Shown here: positions 24,238-35,222 of the stretch, piece by piece
Layout of the letters: every line of letters begins with the position of its first letter
Numbering within the stretch: position 1 is the first letter of the stretch
NCBI GenBank assembly: GCA_023105745.1
Contig: JALGQZ010000003.1
Span: forward strand, 41,121,185-41,185,184
Direction of reading: 5' to 3'
From: Austropuccinia psidii
Taxonomy: Eukaryota; Basidiomycota; Pucciniomycetes; Pucciniales; Sphaerophragmiaceae
Length of the DNA stretch: 64,000 bases
Translations under genes and position numbers: made by a program
The notes under the pieces: generated by a model
Databases searched by the model: none
Seen by the model: only the letters and a program-made list of their open reading frames with translations
What the model was told of the DNA's origin: nothing

Positions 24238-27200
24238 CTATTCTTCATCTAATTCTGTGGTCTCCTCAAATACCTCTTCCTCATTTATTGATTCATCTTC
24301 TTCACTTTGTTCTTCTTCTGTTTCTTCTTTTGTGTCTATCAACTTTCCTCTTGGGTAGAACCTCTTGACTTGAGATGCTGCAAATCTTCTTGCTAATTCT
24401 GTTCCATCAAGTTCTTCAAGTTCATATGGTCCATTCTTTATTTGTTTGATTACTCTGTAGGGTCCATTCCATTTGTTTTTGAAAAGTAGTCCCCAATTAG
24501 TTTCTATTGCTTTGTTGTAAACCAGGACCAAATCTCCTGGATTGAGTGGTGATCTTAGTTGGTGTGCCATTCTTCTATCCCAATGTTTCATTGAGTCTTC
24601 CCTTGATTTTTTGAGTTTTTCTGCTGCTTTTCTTCTCATCTCTTCTTTTCCTTCCAACTGCTTGGCTCTGGCTTCCAATAATTCCTCAGTTGTGGATATT
24701 TTGTGCCATTCTACTGCTAAAAAGGTTTTTGTTTCAATGTCAATTGGTAATACTGGTAGTTGTCCAAATTGGAGTTCAAATGGTGAGAAACCAGTTGTCC
24801 TTTTAGTGGAGATTCTGTCAGCCAATGTAACCAAAGGTAGATATTTTTTCCATTTTCCTCCATTTTCTCCACACATCTTGACTAATGCATCTTTAAGTTG
24901 TTTATGGCCCCTTTCAACCATTCCTTGAGACTCTGGGTAATAGGGTGTGGTGACTCTGATTTTTGATCCTGCTTTCTTTACTGCATCTTGCAATTCTTTT
25001 CCAAACTCTGGCCCCCCATCAACAGTTACTTCTTTTGGTGAGCCATACCTGCATATCCATTCTGAGGTGAACCATTCTGAAACTGCTTTTGCTATTAATT
25101 TGACTAGTCCAACTGTTTCTGGCCATCCTGAAAAATCATCTCTGGCCACAACCATATACTTCCATCTTCCAGATTTGATATGGACTGCATCCATGCTTAC
25201 CCTTTCAAAGATTGTTGATGTTGCTGTAGGCCTCCCTTGTTCCCTTTGTAAGTTTTGACTTCTCTTTTGGCAGGCTAGGCAAGATTGAACCCATTTCTTG
25301 ACTGATTTCTTCATTCCTTCCCACCAAAATCTTGCTTTAATTCTTCTGTAAGTTTCATTTTCCCCTCTGTGGCCCATGTCTTCATGAAGTGACTTTAAAA
25401 TGTAATTTTGAACTTCTTGACTTGATATCACCAATTGAGGGTTAGGGTTATTTCTTCTTTTGAGTTGGCCATCTTCCAAGAAAAAGTTGGATGACCTTCT
25501 TTTTATCCTTCTAAATTCTTCATCTTTACTTGATTGTGGTTTTTTCATTGTACTTAAGTATTCTTGCATTCTTTTCCAAAATCCTTCTTGTTTGGTTGGT
25601 ACTTGTACTCCTGAAAAATGGAGTGAATTTACATTCTTAGCCCCAAATCCAGGGTGTGGCTTGATCCAATCTTCTTCTTCATCAAATTCTGGTGCATCTT
25701 CATCTTCTTCTTCTGAGTTTTTTGGTCTTCTGGATAGCCCATCTGGCATAGTGAAAGTTTTCCCTGGTTTGTGTACCAAATCAAAGGAAAATAGTTGAAT
25801 GAAAGCCACCCATCTTGTCATGGGGGCATTGGGTAAGCAAGGGGTGTTGATCATTTCAATTAAGGCCTTGGCATCAACCTGTAATTCAAAATGTTGTCCC
25901 CAAAGTATGGTTTGAAGCTTCTTGAGAATTCTTGCAACTCCACAGAGTTCCAATTTGGGTTGTGAGTATTTTGATTCCAATTTTAAAAAAGTTATTGATT
26001 CATATAATACTGGTCTGTCTTTTCCTTCTTTATCTTCTTGAGTGAGTACTGCTCCTGCAGCAATGTAGCTTGAATCTACTGCTAGCTTAATTTTTCCTGC
26101 TCCTTTGTCATAATCCAATTTCTTGAGAGTTATTTCTTCTCCAACTATTCTTCTGAGCTTATGGAAAGCTTCTTCACATTTTTGATCCCAGTCCCAGTCA
26201 ACATCTTCTCTGGTGAGCCTTCTGAGTGGTGATGCAACTTGTGAGAAGTTTTCAATGAACATCCTTACATAGGCACAAAGACCAAGAAATCCCCTTATTT
26301 CCTTCTTGTTAAGAGGTGTTGGCCAATTTTGAATCTTGTTGATCTTTTGTTTTGAGATTGTTCTTCCTTTGAATGATACAACATGCCCTACTATGTCCAA
26401 AGCTGGAACACAGCATGCAAACTTGGATCCTGAGATAGTAAGTCCTGCTTCTTCAATCCTGAATAAAATTCTTTCTAAGGTTATGGCATATTCCCATATA
26501 AACCTTCTTATTGATGGGTTTTCTGGTAGTGTTTCTTGATTGTAAAGTGATCTTGGTCCTTTTATTCCTCCATAATCAATAAAAATTCCTACACTTTCTG
26601 GTATTTCTTCTTGGAGTATCCAGGTCATTTGGGCTTGGTATACTGCTACTGAGTTGGTGGCTCCTTGGGGTAGTCTTGTGAGTTGCATCCTTCCAAGGGG
26701 TGTTTCAAAAGTGGTGAGGGGTCTTGTAGTGAAATCTAATTCTCTTTCATCATATCCTCCCATGATGTCTCCTAGTCCATAGCATGCTCTTCCTGCAAAG
26801 GCATCTACAAATTCCTCAATATGAGGTGGTAAGCCAGCATCCTTGATGGTGACTTTGTTGAGTTCTTGAAGGTCATGGACAATTCGGAGTTTTCCATTTG
26901 ATTTGGCCACACAAAATATTGGGCTTGTGTAGCTTGAAGTGGATTGCTAATAGAGTCCAGTCCTGATTCTTTCTCTGATTAATTCAGTAAACTGAGGTAA
27001 AATTGATTTGGGTATGGGAATTGGTTTCTTCTGCCAAGGTTCATGGGGTATTACTGGTATCTTGTAAGGTTTTCCATATGAGTGTTTGAGTAATCCTCTT
27101 TCTTCTTCACAGAAAGCTATTGCTTTTTCCCTTAAGGTAATAACATTTTTGAGTAAATTGATTTCTTCATTTGATAACCATCCTGGTGGGCCAAAATTGA

Positions 27201-27399
27201 CTGCTTGCAGTCTTTCATGGGTGACCTTGAAGGTTTCTTGAAATATAGGTGGGTTGGGTGATAAAGGTGTTTCATAAGGATCTCTTGACAAAGGTGGTCT
27301 TTCCAAAGGTGGGTTAAGGTCTTGAGGCATTGGCTCATTGACTGGTCTCACCTTCTTCAGGACTGATTTGTATTTGGCTGCTAAAATTTGGTGATCCAT
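24238..27399 (-). pseudogene. Pol of element III: RT, RNase H and integrase
   Basis: The frame opens with an ATG at 27399 (MDHQILAAKY) and is interrupted by one amber codon (26947-26949) in a TGLY*QSTSSY context; the same frame then runs 890 codons to 24238. Order within the 890-codon part: RT (LRIVHDLQELN, LPQGATNS), RNase H (AVDSSY near residue 277, DGLSRRP), integrase zinc region (GHRGENE, CLACQKR, about 510-545), catalytic core (MDAVHI, VDGGPEF, VERGHK, about 570-665), then GPYELEELDG and an acidic tail. The RT active site near residue 110 reads FIDYGG. The second aspartate of the usual xxDD is a tyrosine (TAT for GAT), which should abolish polymerisation. Pol has its own ATG and no link to gag, so its translation strategy is unclear. 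Confidence 0.9.
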
Positions 27400-27518
27400 C
27401 TTTAATTAGTTATTTTGTTTTTCTTCTTCTTTCTTTTAATGATTTCTAAGAATTTGCTAGTGTCCTGAAATCTTGAGGTCTTCACAATTCTTCTTTCTTC
27501 TTTCTTCCACAAAAAAAA

Positions 27519-28012
27519 ATGTAGTTTAAGGTCATACAGGACCTACAACTAGGTGTGTAACCCCTGTATATTAGGTATACAAGTCCTGCAGTTTAAGTCA
27601 TGCAAGGACCTCCTGGCTTAATCCAAGGGCTTATCTTGATTCTTGAGCTCCTTTGGGCTTGATTTTGGATTCCACTTGACTCTTGTTTTATTCTTCAATC
27701 TTCATGATTACCACTTGATGCAAGATTGTTCTGGTTGTTTTATTTATTGATAAGGAATTTTCTTGTCTTAATTGATGGCTTGAGGCTACACTTTGTTCAT
27801 CTTGGCCAATTTGATAATGCTAAACACCTGTAAAACCCCTTGTTCCTGTTACACAAAGGGAGCAGTTTATTGTCATGCTGAGGACAAAAATGGTCCTTCA
27901 GCACTTCTCCTGACTAGGACAATCCCCTCCAGCTTCTTGGCTGTTATTTTTTTTATAAGTTTCCCTGCCCAAGTCTACAGGGGAAGCAGTTTACTGTAAT
28001 GCTGAGGACCTC
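27519..28012 (-). repeat. Pseudoknot-like repeats before pol (4 copies)
   Basis: Copies start near 27520, 27587, 27861 and 27985. On the + strand each has two interleaved stems, in the order stem 1 left, stem 2 left, stem 1 right, stem 2 right. Stem 1 is TGTA/TACA, TGCA/TGCA, AGCA/TGCT and AGCA/TGCT in turn. Stem 2 is AGGTC/GACCT, GTC/GAC, TTGTC/GACAA, and lost in the fourth. GTTTA between the left arms is constant. In the sense direction of the element they lie within about 600 nt upstream of the pol start codon. Confidence 0.7.
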
Positions 28013-28495
28013 TTGAGTCTTCAAGCTTCTTTAAGATCCCAAGGGCAATTTGAGTTAAGTGTTTTTACATCATCTTGTTCTTCCATCCTGTGAGTGAGTC
28101 CTGAGTCCATAATTAATCCAGTGAGTCAACCTTCAGTCCATAAATCCTGACCACTTATTCTTGAATTCCAAATGAGTTTCAATCCAGAATCAAAGAAGTG
28201 TCCAAGGTCTTGTGTTGTCCAGAGGTCAATCCATAAGGAACTCCTGTTTTTCTTCATAAATAATCTTCTTCATTTTCAGTATTGTGAATAATTGCCCTAT
28301 GATAAATTGTTTCCAAATTCTCTTGCTATTTCTTAAAAATAATGTATGTCCTTTTGTTCTTTTGTATTCCTGAATTATACCTGTTATAAAGAAATGAAAA
28401 AATAAGAAATTGTAATAATAAGGTGATTTGAAAATTGATTTTAATATTAATTTATTGATAAATATTGTTTAATAATATTTGTTTGGATGAGGGGC

Positions 28496-28511
28496 CCCCC
28501 TCTCCATTTAA
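28496..28511 (-). promoter_or_regulatory. Central copy of the polypurine tract
   Basis: The 16-nt sequence TTAAATGGAGAGGGGG of the 3' polypurine tract is repeated exactly here on the - strand, about 1.1 kb upstream of pol, and extended by one more G. It is followed by CCCCTC, so GAGGGG...CCCCTC can also pair (28489-28502). No LTR follows. A second plus-strand primer would be the direct reading. Confidence 0.6.
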
Positions 28512-28519
28512 AAATCTTG

Positions 28520-29312
28520 AGTTGGTTTTCAAATTTTGAAGAGAATATGTTCTCATTCCCCCAAAACTTCCACTATAAGGGATAGTGTAAGAAATAAGTT
28601 TACCCACCCCTTATTTTTTATAGTGATTTTGATAAGGATAAATAATGATACAGTAAATATACATAATTTTATTTTGATGATGATTCAATAATAAGTTTTT
28701 TTTTTTTTTTTTAATGTAAGTATAAAATAACCATTAAGTGAGATATCTGAGTAAAAATCACAATTTAAAAGAAATAAACCTGAATCACAATTAAGATCAT
28801 GGAGCTGTTTGGTTGAAGGTGGTAATTTGTGCCAATCAGTAAAAATTGGTGCTCTTGAGAGGTTTTATAATTAATATGACATAATTGAATGATCATAATT
28901 TGAGTCCTTTAATCATATAATGACCCTTATGATGCCACAACTCTTCCTTTTGGAATCATCATTGTGACTCAGACTTTATTTCAAGTCCATCCCCTTTATG
29001 GTTCAGATTTTCTGTTACCCATAAATGCATTTGAGTTGTTAAAAAATATAAACAGTGAAATTGAAAATTTGTACAATTGAAAAAAACTCTTCTTTGCTTT
29101 TTGGGGGGCTTTCAAAATCCCATTTGGAATAAACAGCACATTGAGGTGTTATTAATATGTAAATTCCCCAAATTATGTCATCAATTTATGAGTTTCTAAT
29201 ATAAATAACTCCTTCAGAGTTCAATTAATGCCTTCATGGCACAAATACTTCTTCTTTTCAAACAAGTTCCAATCACTCTCTTGTAATTGAAGAAATATTT
29301 CAAATAAATTGA

Positions 29313-29350
<38 letters not shown>

Positions 29351-29860
29351 AAAGGTCTTGATTTAGAGTTTGTTTTTTTTTTTTTTTTTTTTTAATTATT
29401 ATTATTTTTGAGTGGAAACATTGAGCCAATTTAATGGCTCTTATTGTAATAGTAGGAAAATTATAATAGAAAAAAATAGAATATTCTTGAGATCATGAAT
29501 GGGATATGCCCCTAATTCTTAGTAAAAATAAATAGTTGAATTTTGGATAAAAAATAAAATAAAAATATGTTCAAAAAGCATAAGTCAGTATATCTTTCCA
29601 ATTCTTTTTTTTTTTTTTTTTTTTTTTTAATTTTAATTTATTTTTTTGATTTATTTTCTTCTTCTTTGTAAAACAAATCATCAGTAAATTTGAAGATATT
29701 GAAGAAAATCAAAAATAAATAAGTAGATTATTTATATTCTTTTGTCAGTTCCATTCATTCAGTTTATTAAGTTTTTTTTTTTTTTTTTTTTTAGAAAATA
29801 AATGAACAAAAATAAAGACAAGAACCATCAGTCAAGCTTAATTTTAATAAAAATAGAAAA
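28520..29860 (-). other. AT-rich gap with sense-strand poly(A) tracts
   Basis: No coding pattern is seen. On the - (sense) strand there are A runs at 29315-29346 (32), 29373-29393 (21), 29605-29628 (24) and 29772-29792 (21). Confidence 0.7.
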
Positions 29861-29867
29861 TAAAAAA

Positions 29868-30730
29868 TAAACAGTTTAAAGTCTTGTTTAGGACTTTTAT
29901 TGTTTATTTTTTGTAGCCAAGCAGTTTAAAGCCTTGCTTAGGGCTTTTATTATTCATAGCCCTATAGCACATCAAAATGAAAAATGTCAGCTTAATTTGA
30001 TTTTAAGTAGAAAATGCAAAAAGTCCAGCAGTTTAATGTCTTGCTGAGGACATTTTTTTTATATTATTTTAAGCCACTTTTTACAGCCCTTTAGCATCTT
30101 AAAATAAAAAAATCAATTAGAACATTGAAAAATCAAAATCATAAGAAAAAGGAATTAAGCAGTTTTAAGCCATACTGAGGGCTTGCATTGTCCTTTATGG
30201 CCCTGTAGCACATAAAAGGTAAAATATGTCAGTTCAATTTAATATCAAAGATAAAAAGATCATGAGAAATAAAGTAAAAGAAGCAGTTTATAGCCATACT
30301 GAGGGCTCATTTGTATATTGAAGACCTGTAGTATTCAAAATAAAGTATTTCAGTATGGTTTAATTGTCAAAATGTAAAATTTAGCAGTTTAATGTCTTGC
30401 TGAGGACACTTTGTTTATTGAAAACCTGTATAATTTAAAATTGAATAATTCAGTATGATTTAAAAATAAAATCAAATTAAATAAAAGAGTTTCAGCAGTT
30501 TAATGTCTTGCTAAGGACATTTCTGTTTTCTTTAAATTTCTAGCCATTGATCAAAAAAACAAAATAACAGCAAAACAAGCAGTTTAAAGCCTTGCTGAGG
30601 GCTCTTGTTTTCTTTAAATTTCTAGCCCTGTAGCAATCAAAATGTCCAATAAAACCAGTTATGAAAGAAAAAAATAAAAAAAATGAGTAAAATAAAAGAA
30701 TCCATCAGTTTAAAGCCTTGATGAGGGCTC
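29868..30730 (-). repeat. Nine-copy pseudoknot-like repeat array
   Basis: Copies begin near 29868, 29919, 30026, 30159, 30283, 30383, 30494, 30578 and 30703, at 50-130-nt spacing. Each keeps GTTTA or a close variant between the left arms and usually GAG or AAG between the right arms. Stem 1 varies in a paired way (TAAACA/TGTTTA, AAGCA/TGCTT, CAGCA/TGCTG, CATCA/TGATG). So does stem 2 (AAAGTC/GACTTT, AAAGCC/GGCTTT, AATGTC/GACATT). Two copies (30159 and 30283) have the shifted stem 1 CAGT/ACTG. Many copies are followed by a GCCCTGTAGCA-like tail. The stems can form on either strand. Confidence 0.8.
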
Positions 30731-31401
30731 TCTTTTCTTATTTTCTTTTTTATTTATTTTATATTCATTTATTATATATTATTTTGTTTTATTATTGGAA
30801 GGTAATGCAGTCAGCTTTACAGGCTGATCTAGAAGACCCTATCACCTTTGCCATGCTTTGGATGGCTGTTTTCATTGCTGATCTTTTTGAAAAGCACTTT
30901 ATTTTGCTTCAAACCACTTCACGTGGTCTTTTATTTGATATTTGGGTGTTTCAAACCCCTTACTTTGTCAAAATAATTGAGTCGACTGAGGTGTATGGTG
31001 TTCTAATGTAGTCGGGTGATTGTAGAGACATTTATATGGGTTTTAATACCCCGTATCCTGTCTAGAACAGTGTTGGGTAGCTGTAGTTTGGTTGAAAATT
31101 GAGTCGGTTTGGGTATGGGGTTCTCTCATACCCTTTCTGGGTGGTGAAATTGGTGTCGCAAGCAGTCGTTGTAGCCTAGTTCAACCTCCTAGGACTCATG
31201 ATTGCTTCGAAAACTGTTGTAATACGTCTTCATAGGGTTTTGGTTGATTCCTGACCTGCAAGTGGACTTCAGATGTGATCATAAACACATTGACTGTCAG
31301 TGTTTGGTGCTTGAACTCTCCTCCGATCTACATCCACTGTAATAATTAGACCTTTCGCTTGCTGTCTCTAGGGAGTTAGGAAGCAAGCTCCCTGTTGTGA
31401 T

Positions 31402-32649
31402 TGTACAGTACAGCTATCCTGCAGTCCATCGCGAAATGGTGTTTTCTTTGTTTTTCTACCTAGAACTTTAGACATGGTACAGTACTGTACTGTACAATAC
31501 AGTTCATGCTTGTTTTGGGTGATAACGTTAAGCCGACTCGCAGCTGTCATATGCCGCCTGCTGTTGTCAAGATATTTCTTGCGTAAACGTCTGCATGCAT
31601 TGCACTATTTGATGAAAACTTGTTGAGGGGATTCTGCATGCTCGTATGCAAGCATTAGATGCTGCATCATGTGCAGTGGTTTTTTATTAGCTGCAATATT
31701 ATTAAGAGGTGTTTTATTATTAACATTTTAGCTATTCCTTTAGTACAGCAGTGTATTTATTGAGTCGGAAATAATGCTCCAATGCCATTTGGTTTTGTTT
31801 TGACGGTATTTTTTTTTTTTTTTTATTTTATTCTATCCTTTGTGACAGAGCGAAATCCACTTGCAGCGGCTTTAGGTATGGTGTCGGCAGAGTTCTTGGC
31901 TTGGAATCGTAATTCCGAGTGGATTTCTTTCAATCTACAAATTCTGCTACCCTTCCTCTTGAGGCAATCTGTTTCTGCATGTTAGGTACGCCAATGGATT
32001 TCCCTGTCTTTTTTCGCTTGCTTATTGATTACAAATCTTCTTACTGGTAAAAGGCGGGCTGGAAGAAGCCACCAAGCTTACTTTGATACTTTCTTCTGGT
32101 TGAAGTCGTCAAAGCCATCAATCTCTGTTTCCTTCTTTTTTTTTTTTTTAGTTGCTTTGCCTGGTATACATGTCGGAGGAGTTGTTAGATTTGCTGGATC
32201 AATTAAAATTATTGAGGGTACTGGCAAGCTTCTGCACTACTGTTAGGGGTGCAGTAAATCTCAAGTTGTCATCACACTTTGAATGAAGAATTAAGTGATT
32301 AATCCATATTTCGTAATCACTTCTTTCTAGTCGGTTTTGTTGATTGCAATGACAGCAGATGCTATCTCCTCTGAATCGTCTGTATTTTGTACACTACTGG
32401 TTTTGAGAAGCTGTCATGATAGATTTTAGCTTGTCCGATGGAGTATTTGATGTGCTACAGCAGGGTACGTTAATGGCGATTTGTTATGCACTGCATAATG
32501 GTTCTTAACTCCCAACATTAGTGTAGCTGTATAGAAGTACAGGTGAGGTTGTCCTCCAAAGGCCCTTCTGCTATGGATTAGCTCCATTCTAAGGCCAACA
32601 TCACCGAGCTACTTGGCTAAGTATTTCCTGTTCCTACTGTACAGTACAG
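31402..32649. repeat. Dispersed TGTACAGTACAG palindromic motifs
   Basis: TGTACAGTACAG occurs at 31402-31413 and 32638-32649, and the perfect palindrome GTACAGTACTGTAC at 31477-31490, extended by another TGTAC. Such dyads are possible binding sites for a dimeric protein; nothing further supports this. Confidence 0.6.
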
Positions 32650-32833
32650 TAAACTACACTATTAATCACGTTCTAACTTGTTATGTTTTGTTTGTTTTGT
32701 TGATGTTGGGATAACCGAAATTGATATCTCCTCCAAAAATTTCATCGTAAGCGCGAGAATGCTTTTCAGTGTTAAAGCTGATTTAGAGTGGTTTTAAGCT
32801 GCAGCCAGAGTAGTTGAGCTGGTTAGCCATGAC

Positions 32834-33119
32834 TATAAATACTGTAGCCCTCCCACCCATGTGGGTGCACTTCCTTCAGAGCCGAAAAGATTGTTTTCTT
32901 TTAATTACATCAGCACTACCTCTTCCAGTAGCTGATAAGGAGGAATTTTTTATGTGCATGATCCAAACATGATACGGTCAGAATTCTAAGCCAAGCATGG
33001 CTTATTTGATTAAACTAAGGTAGGTTCTTGGTAAGCTTGTTGAAATATGCTATTATTAGTCTACGTCGTTGCATCCCAGGGGTTTTGCCCGTGACTATAA
33101 ATACCCCCCCTTCTTGGGG
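32834..33119 (+). promoter_or_regulatory. Two TATA-like boxes each followed by a C-rich hairpin
   Basis: TATAAATA occurs at 32834-32841 and 33096-33103, both in a GACTATAAATAC context. The first is followed by CACCC...GGGTG (32854-32867), the second by CCCC-TTCTT-GGGG (33107-33119). The paired arrangement looks like two core promoters on the + strand, antisense to the element. No ORF follows. Confidence 0.35.
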
Positions 33120-33480
33120 ATTATTGTCCCTCTTTTTGCTCGTTTGAATTTCTTGTTTGTAGAAATACAAATTAGTATAGATAATGAATTGAATATTATT
33201 ATTTAGGTCTAGTGATACAGCTCAAATTCCTTCTAAGAGAAACTTTGTGCGATCAAAAATTGAACTTAGCTATTGATCCAACTCTAATGAAGCAAGTTGA
33301 TCTCGTTTTCCCTTTAAGTCAAAAATAAATAAGTAGTCTAAGTGTGTTTGATAATTGTTGGGTTGGGGTTGTAGAACAATTCTTCAAAACCTATTTGTAT
33401 GTTAAGTTTTATTGATTTTGGTTCTTGTTGCTTGATCGCTGCTTTTTGATTTGAATGTTATCTTTAGTCACCAACATCGA

Positions 33481-34630
33481 GTATATTTTTTTTATGAGGA
33501 TTTTTATTGATAAGGGCTTGGAGACCCAAAAATAACTCCATTGAGTTGATAGTTGAGTGGAGATGTTGACGTTCTAGAATAAATTCAATTAGATAGGAGT
33601 TAACTTCCCTTTTTTTAAAAAAAATAAAATAATAAAACAATAATATGATAACAAAATAAAACATAAAAAAATAATATGGTAAGATGATGGAACAATAAGG
33701 TGAACTAATGTAAAAACTGAAGTCATAGTCTGTAATTGCCTCTTTATGATATTTGTATAAGCATATCTTATCCTCCAGATGATCATTTCTCTTATTTTAT
33801 TTTATTTTCTTTTTGTAATATTTATTTAATAATTTTCTATGAATGAAATAAAATGAATAGTGAAATAAGAAAAAATAAATAAATGAAACATTTTCAATAT
33901 CATGTAGGTTTTTTTCTTTAGTTATCATCTACTGATTTGAACCAAACTGAAACTGATTGTGATTTTATTGATTCTCTTTTTTTTCAGACTTAATGATGAT
34001 AATTATTTATATATATATATTTTTTTTTTTTGATGTTAAGAAAAAGAAATATAAAAAATCTTAAATATCAAGTAGGTTTATATTTTAATTATTCCTTCCA
34101 AACTTATATAAACTGAAGCTAATTTGTTTGTTTTTTTTGTTTTTTTTTTTGTTTTTTTTTTTTTGTTTTTTTTTTTCTTTTTTTAGGATGATCATGAAAG
34201 GAAAATTAAATAGTAATAAAGATAAAAATTAAAATAAAATAACCAATAAAAGCAATAAATGATGATAATAATAATATTAATGGAAAATAGGAAAAAATCA
34301 AAGAATTGGGGACTTAGCAGGTGAGATGTTTTTTTTTTTTTAGTTCTTTTGACCAAGTATTTTCTTTACTAATTCATTCTTCATAAATCTTTGTTTGATA
34401 AGTTTCTTTTTTTTTTATTCATCCAACATCCTTCCTCAATCCAGTTAATGTATGAATTCATTGATCAGGTATTTTATCCAGTTAAGATCCATGATTCTAT
34501 GTTGTAGGATTTGATGTGTATGAAAGTGTTAAGGTAAGATTAATTGAGAATAGTATCATAGAAAATAGTTTGAGGGTAGGTTTGATGGGATTTGGATGGT
34601 AATTTAGGGTAAGAATTTGGATATTCCTCT
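33481..34630. other. AT-rich gap, nothing recognised
   Basis: Composition returns to AT-rich with T and A runs (for example near 34130-34170). No gene or clear repeat is seen before the hairpin array that starts at 34637. Confidence 0.6.
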
Positions 34631-34856
34631 TTGATAAGGCAGGAGGTCACTGCCTAGTGATTTAATGGTTTGGGTGAGTGAATTTGGTTATTTTGGTTTG
34701 ATAAGAAATTATTTTCCTCTTTGTTAAGGCAGGAGGTCACTGCCTAGTGATTTTATGGTTAGTTATTGTGTTTTTTATTGGTGAGTGGAATTATTGATTT
34801 GATTTGATTGATAAAAATTTTGGATTTTCCTCTTTGATAAGGCAGGAGGTCACTGC

Positions 34857-35144
34857 CTAGTGATTAATTAAATTTGAATCTGACTTTTTTCTTTGATTTT
34901 TTGATTTTTTAGAGCTGTTATGTGTCTTCAAGATGGGCCTTGATGGTTTGAAATCTAATTGTTCCATTAATTCTTGAGTAATTTGATTATTGGTTTTGTC
35001 AGAAACCTCCAAAAATTTAAGCAATTCCTTGATTTCTTCAATTTCTTGGTTTCTTGATATTGATGAAGTATCCTTAAAGTGCCAAAGGTTCTCTTTATTG
35101 ATATCTTTATATTCTGGTTTCCAAATTGAATATTTGGTGTTCTT
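34857..35144 (-). CDS. Short ATG-less open frame between gag and the array
   Basis: A 95-codon frame opens after a stop at 35145-35147 and reads WKPEYKDINKENLWHF, then an acidic helix (EIEEIKELLKFLE), then a basic tail. Its TAG stop (34857-34859) lies inside the third GGCAG repeat. There is no ATG near its start, so it would need splicing or read-in from upstream. Element 0 has a weakly similar block in the same position. The function is unknown and the call is tentative. Confidence 0.3.
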   Translation of the reverse strand, partial: KNTKYSIWKPEYKDINKENLWHFKDTSSISRNQEIEEIKELLKFLEVSDKTNNQITQELMEQLDFKPSRPILKTHNSSKKSKNQRKKSDSNLINH

Positions 35145-35219
35145 TTATTGATTCTTCCCCATAGGATCCAAAAAATTGGTGAATTGGCCATGGTGGAGGT
35201 GATTGATATATTTTTTTGT

Positions 35220-35222
<3 letters not shown>

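Larger units (their letters stand above)
30790..33480. other. CpG-retaining segment of unknown origin
   Basis: This stretch differs from everything around it: it is less AT-rich and contains many CpG dinucleotides (clusters near 31000-31600), while the flanking element DNA has few. No long ORF is present. It contains two TATAAATA motifs with C-rich hairpins, repeated TGTACAGTACAG palindromes and short T tracts. It may be a captured or inserted piece within element III. The ends are approximate and no target duplication was found. Confidence 0.55.

Noticed and set aside
24542..25798. Long + strand frames opposite pol of element III
   Set aside because: They are antisense shadows of the conserved integrase and RNase H codons; the - strand shows the recognisable motifs.
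29214..29429. Lysine-rich 71-codon frame
   Set aside because: It is produced by poly(A) runs on the - strand.
30570..30600. TTTAAAC-like slippery heptamers within the pseudoknot repeats on the - strand
   Set aside because: They fall in a loop of the motif and not at the spacing upstream of a pseudoknot needed for -1 frameshifting, and no overlapping frames are present to be joined.
29860..30730. CRISPR-like array
   Set aside because: The repeats are short, degenerate, unevenly spaced, covary as stems, and lie in a eukaryotic retrotransposon.
30718..31011. 97-codon frame at the edge of the CpG-retaining segment
   Set aside because: It starts in T-rich repeat DNA and shows no recognisable domain; the length is compatible with chance.
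31069..33476. Possible copia-type solo LTR from TGTTGG to CCAACA
   Set aside because: The flanking 5-mers differ (aacag and tcgag) and no second copy or internal region was found, so the ends could be chance.
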